Below, one piece after another: positions 32,735-41,365 of a stretch of DNA of 64,000 nt. A model generated the notes under the pieces. It saw only the letters and a program-made list of their open reading frames with translations. It did no database searches and was not told where the DNA came from. Within the stretch, counting starts at the first letter, position 1. The number at the start of each line of letters is the position of its first letter. Origin of the DNA: Streptomyces sp. D2-8 (GTDB lineage: Bacteria > Actinomycetota > Actinomycetes > Streptomycetales > Streptomycetaceae); contig NZ_JAAHBP010000021.1 in NCBI RefSeq assembly GCF_023184515.1, positions 62,001 to 126,000 of the forward strand, written 5' to 3'. Made by a program: the position numbers and the translations under genes.

Positions 32735-33702
32735 CGAGCGGCCTCCTGCTTCTGACGACGGTTCGCGGCTCGCAGGAAGCCGAAGGACAGGAGCAGCGTG
32801 GCGAAGGCGATGATCACGGCCTGCGCGGACGCCCCGTGGATGTCGCCCTCACCGAACGCGTCCCGGTGCACCTTCATCAGCGGACTCCACGTCGTGGACA
32901 CGGAGTTGGTGAGCGGCTTGAGGGTGGTCGGCTCGCTGAACACCTGGAGCGTGGCGATGATCGAGAAGAAGAACGTCAGCACCAGCGAGGGCGCCACCAT
33001 CGGGATCTTGATCCGCAGCGCGATCTGGAGCGGGGTGGCGCCGTCCAGCTTCGCCGCCTCGTACACCTCCACCGGGATCGCCTGGAGCGAGGTGTAGATG
33101 ACGATCATGTTGAAGCCGGTGCCGCCCCAGACCGCGATGTTCGACAGGGCCAGGTACAGCGGCCCGCCGTCCAGCAGGTCCGGTTGCGGCAGCCCCAGCC
33201 TGTCGAGCACGAAGTAGAAAGGGCTGACGTCCGGCAGGTAGAGGAAGCCCCACAGCAGCGCCGCCACCACACCGGGGACGGCGTACGGCAGGAAGATCGC
33301 GAGCCGGGTGAAGGGCGCGAGCCGCACCTTGTCGGAGTCGAGCATCAGCGCGAACAGCAGGGCCAGGCCGAGCATCACGGGGACGACGATGCAGCCGTAC
33401 CCCAGGACGCGCAGGGCGCCGTGCAGCAGTTCGCTGTCGGAGAGGGCGTCGGTGTAGTTCTCCAGGCCGGCCCAGACCTCCTTGCGGGCGCCGGAGCCGA
33501 GGCCGAGACCGGAGACCTTCACCTTGCGGAGGCTGAGCCAGAGCGCGTAGCCGATGGGCAGTGCGAAGAACAGCGCGAACAGGATCGTCGCGGGGAGGAG
33601 GAAGACGTAGGGGGCGCTTCGCGCTCGCTTGAGGGTGGAAGAGGGGCGGTCGTACGGGGCCCCCTTGACCCCGTACGACCGCCGGCGTGCCGTGCTGTTC
33701 AC
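32731..33702 (-). CDS. carbohydrate ABC transporter permease (MalF/GanP type)
   Basis: This 323-residue membrane protein pairs with the MalG-type permease. It begins after a basic N-terminus with APYVFLLPATILFALFFALP and has the EAA loop VEVYEAAKLDGATPLQIALR followed by IKIPMVAPS. The GTG at 33702 forms a GTGA overlap with the end of the binding-protein gene. A much longer upstream open frame is antisense-frame noise within that gene. The product imports the sugar delivered by the lipoprotein, probably beta-galactooligosaccharide. Confidence 0.92.
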   Translation of the reverse strand: MNSTARRRSYGVKGAPYDRPSSTLKRARSAPYVFLLPATILFALFFALPIGYALWLSLRKVKVSGLGLGSGARKEVWAGLENYTDALSDSELLHGALRVLGYGCIVVPVMLGLALLFALMLDSDKVRLAPFTRLAIFLPYAVPGVVAALLWGFLYLPDVSPFYFVLDRLGLPQPDLLDGGPLYLALSNIAVWGGTGFNMIVIYTSLQAIPVEVYEAAKLDGATPLQIALRIKIPMVAPSLVLTFFFSIIATLQVFSEPTTLKPLTNSVSTTWSPLMKVHRDAFGEGDIHGASAQAVIIAFATLLLSFGFLRAANRRQKQEAAR

Positions 33703-35015
33703 TCCGCGACCTCGAAGCCTTGCTTCTTCATGTCGGCGACGGTGTCGTCCTGCATCTCGCCGAGCGCGGCGCCGAAGTCCGACTTGTTCTTGGCGGCGGC
33801 GCCGAAGGCGTCCTTGAAGGTGGTGTAGGCGACGTTCACGTTCGGGCCCCAGGCGGACGGCGCCGTGGTCTGCGCGATGTCGGCGGCCTTGGTGTAGAAG
33901 TCGGCCTGGTGGGAGAAGTAGGCCGGCGGCTCGAGGAAGGCGCCGCTGGTCTGGGCGCTCTTGGCGGCCGGGTAGATGCCGCTCTCCTTGGCCAGTGCGT
34001 TGAGGGCGTCGCCGTCGGTGTTCAGCCAGGCGGCGAACTCGGCGGCGGCCTCCTGGTGCCGGGAGTCCGTGGTGACGGCGGTGGAGGAGCCGCCCCAGCT
34101 GCCGGTGCGGTTCTCGCTCGCGGACCACTGGGGGAGCGGGGCCATGGCCCACTTGCCCTTGGTCCGGGGGGCGGCCGTGGTCAGCGTGCCCGGTGCCCAC
34201 ACGGCGCTGACCCAGGCGATCTGCTTGCCGGTGTCGAGCGCCTTGTTCCAGGCCGGGGTGTACATCGGCTGGTTGTCGATGGCGCCTTCCTTGACCAGGC
34301 CGCCCCAGAACGTGGCGACCTTCCGCGTCGCCGCGTCGTCGATGGCGACCTTCCACTGGTCGCCGGAGGTCGTCCACCACTTGGCGCCCGCCTGCTGGGC
34401 GAGGCCCGCGAAGAGGCCGGAGTCATTGGCGGAGAAGGTGGTGAGGTCCTTGTCGGGGGCGGCCTTCTTGAGCTTGCGGGCGGTCTCCGCGAACTCGTCC
34501 CAGGTGGTCGGCACCGTCAGGCCGTACTGCTTGAACAGGTCCTCGCGGTAGTAGAACATCATCGGGCCGATGTCCTGCGGGACCGCGTAGACCGCGTCCG
34601 TGCCCAGCGTCGTCTGCTGCCAGACGCCGTCGGCGAACTTGTCCTCCGCGTCGCCCACGTTCTTCGCTATGTCCGCCAGGGCGTCGTTGCTCACCAGCGT
34701 GGGCAGCGCCTGGTACTCCGCCTGCACCAGATCGGGCGCCTTGCCGGCCTTGTGCGCGGTGAGGATCTTGGTGACAAGTGTGTCGCCGGACGCCTGCTTC
34801 TTCACCGTGACGGTGATCCGGTCCCTCTTGCCCGGCCCCTTGTTCCACAGGTCCACGACCCTGTCCATGCCCGGCGTCCAGGACCAGTAGGTCAGCGAGA
34901 CCGGCCCCGAGGTCTCACTGTCTCCGGATTCCGTGCCGCAGGCGGCGAGGGCGGTGGCGCCGAGCGCCATGGCGACGGCGGATGTCACGAGGCGACGGCG
35001 CTTCGTGTACGGCAT
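33699..35015 (-). CDS. sugar-binding lipoprotein of the galactan ABC importer
   Basis: This is a 438-residue solute-binding protein. It starts MPYTKRRRLVTSAVAMALGA, followed by a lipobox TALAAC with the lipidated Cys at residue 26, so it is anchored outside the membrane. SLTYWSWTPGMDRVVDLWN and the PQDIGPMMFYYREDLFKQYG segment are typical of cluster B/family 1 extracellular sugar-binding proteins. Being divergent from a GH42 gene and near a GH53 gene, it most likely captures galactan oligomers. The first gene of its operon, it is transcribed from the promoter at 35110-35082. Confidence 0.92.
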   Translation of the reverse strand: MPYTKRRRLVTSAVAMALGATALAACGTESGDSETSGPVSLTYWSWTPGMDRVVDLWNKGPGKRDRITVTVKKQASGDTLVTKILTAHKAGKAPDLVQAEYQALPTLVSNDALADIAKNVGDAEDKFADGVWQQTTLGTDAVYAVPQDIGPMMFYYREDLFKQYGLTVPTTWDEFAETARKLKKAAPDKDLTTFSANDSGLFAGLAQQAGAKWWTTSGDQWKVAIDDAATRKVATFWGGLVKEGAIDNQPMYTPAWNKALDTGKQIAWVSAVWAPGTLTTAAPRTKGKWAMAPLPQWSASENRTGSWGGSSTAVTTDSRHQEAAAEFAAWLNTDGDALNALAKESGIYPAAKSAQTSGAFLEPPAYFSHQADFYTKAADIAQTTAPSAWGPNVNVAYTTFKDAFGAAAKNKSDFGAALGEMQDDTVADMKKQGFEVAE

Positions 35016-35068
35016 GGATATCTCCCCTGACCTGGGCCCCCGCCCGCTGCGGGGACCTGCCATGCTTC

Positions 35069-35110
35069 TGTGAGCGTTCACAGTAGAGAAACATCTCGGA
35101 CACTTGTCAA
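35069..35110 (-). promoter_or_regulatory. promoter and LacI operator of the galactan importer operon
   Basis: Reading leftward, TTGACA (35110-35105) and TCTACT (35087-35082) are spaced by 17 bp. TGTGAACGCTCACA (minus strand, 35082-35069), CG-centred with six of seven arm pairs matching, starts at the last base of the -10 box and covers the expected transcription start. This arrangement would repress initiation directly. It may also affect the divergent GH42 gene, whose ATG is 117 nt away. Confidence 0.75.
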
Positions 35111-35198
35111 TGGTTGTTGCTGTGCGGTTATGTGGGCCTGCGCACCGCGTTGGCGTGTGTGCACGTTCCCAATTGATCGATCGACCGGGAGACCATCC

Positions 35199-37220
35199 AT
35201 GCCGGAGACCACCCCCAGGGGCCTCGCCAGGCTCGCCTTCGGTGGGGACTACAACCCCGAGCAGTGGCCGGAAAGCGTCTGGCAGGAGGACGTCCGGCTG
35301 ATGCGGGAGGCCGGCGTCACGATGGTGAGCGTCGGGATCTTCTCCTGGGCGCTGCTGGAGCCCTCACCCGGCCGCTACGACTTCGGCTGGCTGGACCGGC
35401 TCCTGGACCTGCTGCACGAGCACGGCATCCGCGTCGACCTGGGCACCCCCACCGTCGTCCCGCCCGCCTGGTTCTACCGGGCCCACCCCGAAGCGCTGCC
35501 CGTGACCGCCGAGGGCGTGCGCTACGAGTTCGGCTCCCGCGCGGCCATCTGCCACAGCAACGCCGACTACCGCGCGGCCGCCGCGTCCATCACCACCCGG
35601 CTCGCCGAGCGCTACGGCGACCACCCCGCGCTGGCGATGTGGCACGTCCACAACGAGTACGGCGTCCCCGTCTCCGCCTGCTACTGCGACTCCTGCGCCG
35701 CCCACTTCCGCCACTGGCTGGCGACCACGTACGGCACGGTCGACGCGGTCAACGAGGCCTGGGGCACGGCCTTCTGGGGCCAGTGCTACGCGGACTTCGA
35801 CCAGGTCAACCCGCCCCGGCTCACCCCGGCGGCCGTCAACCCCGGCCAGGCGCTGGACTACAAGCGGTTCGCCGACGCCACCATGCGCGAGAACTTCGTG
35901 AGCGAGCGGGACATCCTGCACCGTCTCTCGCCGGGCGTCCCGGTCACCACCAACTTCATGACGGCCCTGAGCCAGTGCGACTCCGTCGACTACTGGGCAT
36001 GGGGCCGCGAGGTCGACCTCGTCACCAACGACCACTACCTGATCACCGACGGCCGCCGCACCCACGTCAACCTGGCGATGGCCGCCGACCTCACCCGCTC
36101 CGTCGCCGGTGGCGCCCCCTGGCTGCTGCTGGAGCACTCCACCTCGGGCGTCAACTGGCAGCCCCGCAACCCCGCGAAGGCTCCCGGCCAAATGGCCCGC
36201 AACTCCCTCGCCCACGTGGCGCGCGGCTCCGAGGGCGCGATGTTCTTCCAGTGGCGCCAGTCCCGGCGCGGCGCCGAGAAGTTCCACTCGGCGATGCTCC
36301 CGCACGGCGGCACCGACACCCGCGTCTGGCGCGAGGTCGTCGAACTGGGCGCGTTCGTCGAGGCGTTGAGCGAGATCCGCGGCACCCGCACCGAGGCCGA
36401 CGTGGCCGTGCTGTGGGACTGGCACTCCTGGTGGGCGCAGAACCTCGACTGGCGCCCCAGCGTCGACCACGACGCCCGCGAGCGCGCCGACGCCTTCTAC
36501 GAAGCCCTCTACGACCGTCACCTCACCGTGGACTTCGCCCACCCGGAAGCCGACTTGTCGAGGTATCCCCTTGTCGTCGTACCGGCTCTGTACCTGATGA
36601 CGGAAGCGGCCGGGCGCAACCTCACGGCCTACGTCGAGAACGGCGGCACGCTGGTCGTCTCGTACTTCTCCGGCATCGTCGACGAGCACGACGCCGTCCA
36701 CGAGGGCGCCTACCCGGGGCCCCTGCGGGACGTCCTCGGCCTCACCGTCGAGGAGTTCTCACCGCTGCTGCCCGGCGAACGGGTGCGCGTCACCGGCCCC
36801 GGCGGAACCGAGCTGGACGCCGACGTGTGGACGGAGTTCGTGGTGCCGCGCGGCGCCGAGACCGTCCTGACCTACGCCGACGGCCTCACCGCCGGTCTGC
36901 CCGCCGTCACCCGGCACCGCCTCGGCGAGGGCACCGCCTGGTACGTCTCCACCCGGCTCGGCGCCGACGGCCTCGGCACACTGCTCGGCCGGGCGGGCGA
37001 GGACGCGGGGCTCGCCCCGCGCGCCGATCTGCCCCGGGACGTCGAAGTGGTCCGCCGCACCGGCGCGTCGGGCACCTACCTGTTCGCCGTCAACCACACC
37101 GGCTCGGACGCCAAGGTGCCGCTGGAGGTCCCCGGCACCGAGCTGCTGACCGGTGACCGCGCCGCCGGCCGCCTGGCGGTCCCGGCCGGAGCCGTCCGGG
37201 TCGTCCGGCTCGACGGCTGA
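35199..37220 (+). CDS. GH42 beta-galactosidase
   Basis: This intracellular enzyme hydrolyses beta-galactosides and short galactans. The 673-residue protein has the GH42 barrel start GGDYNPEQWPESVWQEDVRL. The acid/base is Glu153 in WHVHNEYGVP and the nucleophile is Glu312 in LLLEHSTSGVNW. A zinc-type cysteine set (Cys118, 161, 163, 166) is present, plus a trimerisation-type domain after residue 390. ATG 35199 follows GGGAGA and gives the family N-terminus. An in-frame start at 35070 would overlap the operator. No signal peptide is present, matching import by the adjacent ABC system. Confidence 0.95.
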   Translation: MPETTPRGLARLAFGGDYNPEQWPESVWQEDVRLMREAGVTMVSVGIFSWALLEPSPGRYDFGWLDRLLDLLHEHGIRVDLGTPTVVPPAWFYRAHPEALPVTAEGVRYEFGSRAAICHSNADYRAAAASITTRLAERYGDHPALAMWHVHNEYGVPVSACYCDSCAAHFRHWLATTYGTVDAVNEAWGTAFWGQCYADFDQVNPPRLTPAAVNPGQALDYKRFADATMRENFVSERDILHRLSPGVPVTTNFMTALSQCDSVDYWAWGREVDLVTNDHYLITDGRRTHVNLAMAADLTRSVAGGAPWLLLEHSTSGVNWQPRNPAKAPGQMARNSLAHVARGSEGAMFFQWRQSRRGAEKFHSAMLPHGGTDTRVWREVVELGAFVEALSEIRGTRTEADVAVLWDWHSWWAQNLDWRPSVDHDARERADAFYEALYDRHLTVDFAHPEADLSRYPLVVVPALYLMTEAAGRNLTAYVENGGTLVVSYFSGIVDEHDAVHEGAYPGPLRDVLGLTVEEFSPLLPGERVRVTGPGGTELDADVWTEFVVPRGAETVLTYADGLTAGLPAVTRHRLGEGTAWYVSTRLGADGLGTLLGRAGEDAGLAPRADLPRDVEVVRRTGASGTYLFAVNHTGSDAKVPLEVPGTELLTGDRAAGRLAVPAGAVRVVRLDG

Positions 37221-37227
37221 ACCGACT

Positions 37228-37265
37228 CCCTCCGCCCGCGCGGGCCACGAGCCGCGGGCGGAGGG
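37228..37265 (+). terminator. GC-rich hairpin after the GH42 gene
   Basis: CCCTCCGCCCGCG (37228-37240) pairs perfectly with CGCGGGCGGAGGG (37253-37265) across a 12-nt loop, 8 nt after the GH42 stop. It suggests that most GH42 transcripts stop before the GH53 gene. There is no T-tract, as is usual in Streptomyces. Confidence 0.65.
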
Positions 37266-37330
37266 GCCCTCACCTGCCTCCGGGTGAGAGGCACTCCCCA
37301 ACCCCCACGTCGAAGGGACGACGGACGACG

Positions 37331-38890
37331 ATGTTCCATCCCAGACGCACCCTCAGGGCCCTGTTGCTCCCGCTCGCCGCAGGCCTCGCCCTCACCGCCC
37401 TGCCCGCCACCTCCGCCCATGCCGCGAGCACACTGGCCAACGGCGGCTTCGAAGCCGACGGCGCGGGCGCCGCGACCCCGAGCGGCTGGTCCGAATACGG
37501 CGACACCGGCGCCTCGTTCACCGAGCCCGGCGGCCACGGCGGCACCCACCGCCTGAGCCATTGGGCCTCCACCGCCTACAAGGTGGAGACCTACCAGTAC
37601 CTGTCCGGACTCGCCAACGGGAACCACAAGCTCACCGCCTGGGTGCGCTCCGGCGGCGGGCAGAAGTCCGCGTACCTGGCGCTGAAGAACTGCGGCGGCG
37701 CCGAGCAGCGCACCGACCTGCCGGTCTCGGCCAGTGGGTGGATCCGGATCGTCGTGCCGGTCCAGGTGACCGGCAACCGGTGCACGATCAGCATCAACAG
37801 CGACGCGAACGCGGGCAACTGGATCAACGTCGACGACCTGACCTTCACGTCGGGCACGTCCGGTACGTCGATCAAGGGTGCCGACATCTCGTCGCTGGCC
37901 AAGAGCGAGGCCAAGGGCGGCGTCTACCGGAACAGCTCGGGCACCGCCGGCGACCCCCTGGCCGTCCTCAAGTCCAACGGCATGAACTACGCGCGCCTCA
38001 AGGTCTGGGTGAACCCGGCCGACGGCTACAACAACAAGGCCCGAGTCCTGGCCACGGCCAAGCGCGTCAAGGCGCAGGGCATGAAGCTGCTGGTCGACTT
38101 CCACTACTCGGACTTCTGGGCCGACCCGGGACGCCAGGACAAGCCCGCCGCCTGGGCCGGACACTCGTACGCTCAACTGAAGACGGACGTGTACGACCAC
38201 ACGTACGACGTGCTGAACGCCCTGAAGGCGCAGGGCACCACCGCCGACATGGTCCAGGTCGGCAACGAGATCAACGGCGGCATGCTGTGGAACGAGGGAT
38301 CCACCTCCCACTGGACGCAGCTGGCCGGTCTGCTCAACTCCGGCTACGACGCGGTCAAGGCGGTCAACCCCTCCACCACCGTGGCACTGCACCTCGCCGA
38401 GGGCGGTGACCTGGAGGGCACCCGCTGGTGGTTCGACAGCGCGCGCTCGAACGGCGTGAAGTTCGACGCGATCGGCCTGTCCTTTTACGGCTACTGGCAC
38501 GGCACCCTGGCCGACTTCCAGACCACGCTCGACGACGCGGCCTCCCGCTACGGCAAGCCGGTCTTCGTCGCCGAGACCGCCTACCCGTTCCGCCTGGACG
38601 GCGAGGACGCCCACGAGAACATCATCAACACCGCTGACGAGCTGGTCTCCGGATACCCGGCGAGCGTGTCCGGCCAGACCAGGTGGATGAACGACATGAT
38701 GAGCATCGTGGAGGCCGTCCCGAACGGCCGCGGACTCGGCGCCTTCTACTGGGAGGCGACCTGGACCGCGGTCGCCGGCAACGGCTGGGACCCGACCGAC
38801 GCGGCCTCCGGCAACGCCTGGGAGAACCAGGCGCTGTTCGGCTACGACGACCGGGCGCTGACGTCGATGTCCTGGTTCCGGCACCGCTGA
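37331..38890 (+). CDS. secreted arabinogalactan endo-beta-1,4-galactanase (CBM61-GH53)
   Basis: This exported enzyme cuts type I galactan into oligomers for import. The 519-residue precursor has a signal peptide with an RR-containing n-region and AHA-like cleavage site near residue 31. A CBM61-like galactan-binding domain (about 33-170: HRLSHWASTAYKVETYQYLS, WINVDDLTF) follows. The GH53 barrel (about 175-515) starts IKGADISSLAKSEAKGG and includes LKVWVNPADGYNNK and LLVDFHYSDFWADPG. The acid/base is in QVGNEINGGMLW and the nucleophile in VFVAETAYPF. It completes the galactan locus with the divergent importer and GH42. Confidence 0.94.
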   Translation: MFHPRRTLRALLLPLAAGLALTALPATSAHAASTLANGGFEADGAGAATPSGWSEYGDTGASFTEPGGHGGTHRLSHWASTAYKVETYQYLSGLANGNHKLTAWVRSGGGQKSAYLALKNCGGAEQRTDLPVSASGWIRIVVPVQVTGNRCTISINSDANAGNWINVDDLTFTSGTSGTSIKGADISSLAKSEAKGGVYRNSSGTAGDPLAVLKSNGMNYARLKVWVNPADGYNNKARVLATAKRVKAQGMKLLVDFHYSDFWADPGRQDKPAAWAGHSYAQLKTDVYDHTYDVLNALKAQGTTADMVQVGNEINGGMLWNEGSTSHWTQLAGLLNSGYDAVKAVNPSTTVALHLAEGGDLEGTRWWFDSARSNGVKFDAIGLSFYGYWHGTLADFQTTLDDAASRYGKPVFVAETAYPFRLDGEDAHENIINTADELVSGYPASVSGQTRWMNDMMSIVEAVPNGRGLGAFYWEATWTAVAGNGWDPTDAASGNAWENQALFGYDDRALTSMSWFRHR

Positions 38891-38899
38891 CCCCCCGGA

Positions 38900-38929
38900 A
38901 GAAGGGCCCCGGCTTCCCGGGGTCCTTCT
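38900..38929 (+). terminator. hairpin terminator after the GH53 gene
   Basis: AGAAGGGCCCCGG (38900-38912) and CCGGGGTCCTTCT (38917-38929) form a 13-bp stem with one G-T wobble and a 4-nt loop. It lies 10 nt after the stop, and a pyrimidine-rich run follows. Good intrinsic-terminator geometry. Confidence 0.7.
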
Positions 38930-39075
38930 CCTCGTCGCCCGCCTGCCCGAACTCCGCTCCGCGATCCGGCAGTTCGGTATCGGTCAACGATGCCGAAGCC
39001 CGGGACGCCACGGTGTCCGCTGCGAGACAGTGGGAACACGCGGTGAGAGGGCGAGCCGCGAGGCAGGGGCACGAC

Positions 39076-39333
39076 ATGCTGAGGACACCCACGGACGAGA
39101 CCCGGCTCCGCATCCTGGCCTGGCTGAAGCAACCCGCTCCCGCGGCGGACGGTGTCACCGCGGACGCCGTCGCCGAGCGGTTCTCGATACCGCGCCCGGT
39201 CGCCGTCACCCATCTCCGGCTGCTCGAGGCCACCGGCATGCTGCGCACCAGCAGGTCCGCGGGCCGCGTGCGCTACCACCGCGACGACATGCGGATCGCC
39301 GAGGTCGCCCGGATGTTTGAGAAGGGCTGGTAG
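39076..39333 (+). CDS. small ArsR-like winged-helix protein
   Basis: This 85-residue protein consists of little more than a winged helix. It starts MLRTPTDETRLRILAWLKQP, continues VAERFSIPRPVAVTHLRLLE (helix-turn-helix) and has the wing TSRSAGRVRYHRDDMRIAEV. ATG 39076 follows AGGGG at good spacing, and a GTG at 39043 is also possible. It resembles ArsR-type regulators without visible metal-binding Cys residues. It precedes the beta-propeller gene by 49 nt and may regulate it. The ligand is unknown. Confidence 0.7.
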   Translation: MLRTPTDETRLRILAWLKQPAPAADGVTADAVAERFSIPRPVAVTHLRLLEATGMLRTSRSAGRVRYHRDDMRIAEVARMFEKGW

Positions 39334-39382
39334 GCGACCCGGTACAGCGGTATCGCCCCCGATGGTGAAGGACACGCGCGCA

Positions 39383-40342
39383 ATGGACCGTCCCACGGAA
39401 CTCGTCCCCTGCCACTACGTCGCGGTGGGCCCCGGCCCCGAGGACGTGGTCGCCGACCCGCGCGGCCGCGTCCTCACCGGCGTCGCGGACGGCCGCATCC
39501 TGCGGCTCGACGCCCTCGCCGACCCGGTACAGGCCCGCGTCGAGGTGATCGCCGAGACCGGCGGCAGGCCGCTCGGGCTCGAACTCCTCCCGGACGGCGA
39601 CCTGTTGGTGTGCGACGCCGAACGAGGACTGCTGCGCGTCGACACCGGCGACGGCACGGTCCGGATCCTCGCCGACTCGGTGGCGGGGGAGCCGCTGCGC
39701 TTCTGCAGCAACGCCGTGTCCCTCTCCGACGGCAGCGTCTACTTCACCGTCTCCAGCCGCCGGTACCCCCTGGAGCACTGGATCGGCGACATCGTCGAAC
39801 ACACCGGGACCGGACGGTTGCTGCGACTCGCCCCCGGCGGTGACACACCCGAGGTGGTGCTGGACGGCCTGCAGTTCGCCAACGGGGTCGCCGTCGGCGC
39901 GGACGAGTCCTTCCTCGTCATCGCCGAGACCGGCGCGTACCGGCTCCTGCGCCACTGGCTCACCGGACCGAAGGCCGGGCGGAGCGAGCCGTTCGCCGAG
40001 AACCTGCCGGGCATGCCCGACAACCTCTGGCGCGGCGCACCCGACGGACCGATCTGGGTCGCGCTCGCCGGACCCCGCGTACCGGCCCTCGACCTGCTCC
40101 ACCGCCGCGCGCCCGGCGTCCGCGCCGCCGCCGCGCGCATGGCCGTACGCGCCCCGTTCCGTCCCACCGGCACGCTCGCCCTCCAGGCCTTCGACGACGA
40201 GGGCCGCGTCGTCCACCACCTCGCCCGCCGCCGCTCCGGCTACCGCATGGCCACCAGCGTCTGCGAAGCGGGCGGGCGCCTGGTCCTGGGCAGCGTCTGG
40301 GAACGGGGCGTGGCGGTCTGCGAGCCACCTGCCCCGAAGTGA
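39383..40342 (+). CDS. strictosidine-synthase/SMP-30-like six-bladed beta-propeller protein
   Basis: The 319-residue protein carries propeller repeats: GPEDVVADPRGRVLTGVADG, GLELLPDGDLLVCDAERGLL, CSNAVSLSDGSVYFTVSS, FANGVAVGADESFLVIAETG and NLPGMPDNLWRGAPDGPIWV. The order and the LPGMPDN motif fit the strictosidine-synthase-like branch, whose bacterial members are probably lactonases or esterases. No signal peptide was seen. ATG 39383 is preferred to 39362 because GAAGGA lies upstream of it. The substrate is not predictable. Confidence 0.75.
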   Translation: MDRPTELVPCHYVAVGPGPEDVVADPRGRVLTGVADGRILRLDALADPVQARVEVIAETGGRPLGLELLPDGDLLVCDAERGLLRVDTGDGTVRILADSVAGEPLRFCSNAVSLSDGSVYFTVSSRRYPLEHWIGDIVEHTGTGRLLRLAPGGDTPEVVLDGLQFANGVAVGADESFLVIAETGAYRLLRHWLTGPKAGRSEPFAENLPGMPDNLWRGAPDGPIWVALAGPRVPALDLLHRRAPGVRAAAARMAVRAPFRPTGTLALQAFDDEGRVVHHLARRRSGYRMATSVCEAGGRLVLGSVWERGVAVCEPPAPK

Positions 40343-40532
40343 CGTCGCCGCCCGCCTCGGAGTGACCCCACCCCGCCCCGGGGTTAACCTGAACTCCGGC
40401 CGCGACCCTCTCGCGGCGCGGCGGTGGGGCCCGCCGTACCCGAACCGCGGCAAGGACGCCGCCAACGGTCCCTACTTGCGACGGCACGCGCCCGCGCGGC
40501 CCCGGGCTCCCGGCGAGTAGGAGACACACCCC

Positions 40533-40988
40533 ATGACATCCCCCGAGAGCCTCCGCGTTCCGGCCGCCACCCCCCGGCGGCCTTCCTGGCGAGCCCAGGC
40601 ACCCGCCGTCGCGGTCGTGGCGCTCGGCGGGGGAGCGGGGGCGGCCGCCCGCTACGCCGCCTCCCTCTGGTGGCCCGCGTCCGCGGGCGGCTTCCCCTGG
40701 ACGACCTTCTGCGTCAACATCGCCGGCTGCGCCGTGATCGGCGTGTTCATGGTGGTCCTCACCGAGGTCCGGACGGCGCACCCCCTCGTCCGCCCCTTCT
40801 TCGGCACCGGCGTCCTCGGCGGCTTCACCACCTTCTCGACGTACGCCGTCGACATCCGGAAACTCATCGACGGCGGCCATGCCGGAACCGGTCTGGTCTA
40901 CCTCGCCGCGACCCCGCTCGCGGCGCTCACAGCGGTGTGGCTCGCGGCCGGGACGACCCGCCGTGTCCTGCAAGGGAGGCAACGATGA
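40533..40988 (+). CDS. crcB: fluoride channel CrcB/Fluc subunit 1
   Basis: The 151-residue membrane protein has four hydrophobic helices and the Fluc motifs GGGAGAAARYAASLWW, FCVNIAGCAVIGVF and GVLGGFTTFSTYAVDIRKL. The Fluc pore lets F- out of the cell, and in species with two paralogues the channel is often a heterodimer. About 25 extra polar residues precede the first helix. The gene overlaps the DUF190 gene by ATGA. The 190 nt upstream (40343-40532) contain no gene, and I could not establish a fluoride riboswitch in them. Confidence 0.93.
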   Translation: MTSPESLRVPAATPRRPSWRAQAPAVAVVALGGGAGAAARYAASLWWPASAGGFPWTTFCVNIAGCAVIGVFMVVLTEVRTAHPLVRPFFGTGVLGGFTTFSTYAVDIRKLIDGGHAGTGLVYLAATPLAALTAVWLAAGTTRRVLQGRQR

Positions 40989-41365
40989 CGAGGCTGACCG
41001 GCAGAGCCCTGCGCCTGACCGTGTTCATCGGCGAGAGCGACACCTGGCACCACAAGCCCCTCTACTCGGAGATCGTCCACCGGGCCCACACGGCGGGTCT
41101 CGCGGGTGCCAGCGTCTTCCGTGGCATCGAGGGCTTCGGCGGCTCCTCCCTGATCCACACCTCGCGGCTGCTGTCCCTCAGCGAGGACCTGCCGGTCGCC
41201 GTGGTGATCGTCGACACCGAACCACGGGTCCGCGCCTTCCTGCCGCAGCTCGACGAACTGGTCACCGAGGGGCTGGTGACGCTCGACGACTGCGAGGTCA
41301 TGCGGTACAGGAGCCGCGCGGACGCCCCGGGCGGAACCGATGCGAAGGGTAAGAATTCGTTGTGA
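40985..41365 (+). CDS. DUF190 family protein between two crcB genes
   Basis: This 126-residue soluble protein has a ferredoxin-like/PII-like fold signature. It begins LRLTVFIGESDTWHHKPLYS, then AGLAGASVFRGIEGFGGSS and LPVAVVIVDTEPRVRAFLPQ, the DUF190 consensus. It overlaps crcB genes on both sides (ATGA and GTGA), so it is made with the fluoride channel subunits. Its role in fluoride handling, possibly as a PII-like regulator of the channel, is inferred from this recurring linkage only. Confidence 0.88.
   Translation: MTRLTGRALRLTVFIGESDTWHHKPLYSEIVHRAHTAGLAGASVFRGIEGFGGSSLIHTSRLLSLSEDLPVAVVIVDTEPRVRAFLPQLDELVTEGLVTLDDCEVMRYRSRADAPGGTDAKGKNSL

Noticed and set aside
40343..40532. A fluoride riboswitch upstream of crcB
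   Set aside because: A CCTAC-containing stretch occurs near 40470, but the conserved pseudoknot elements of the crcB motif could not be matched. A covariance-model search would decide.
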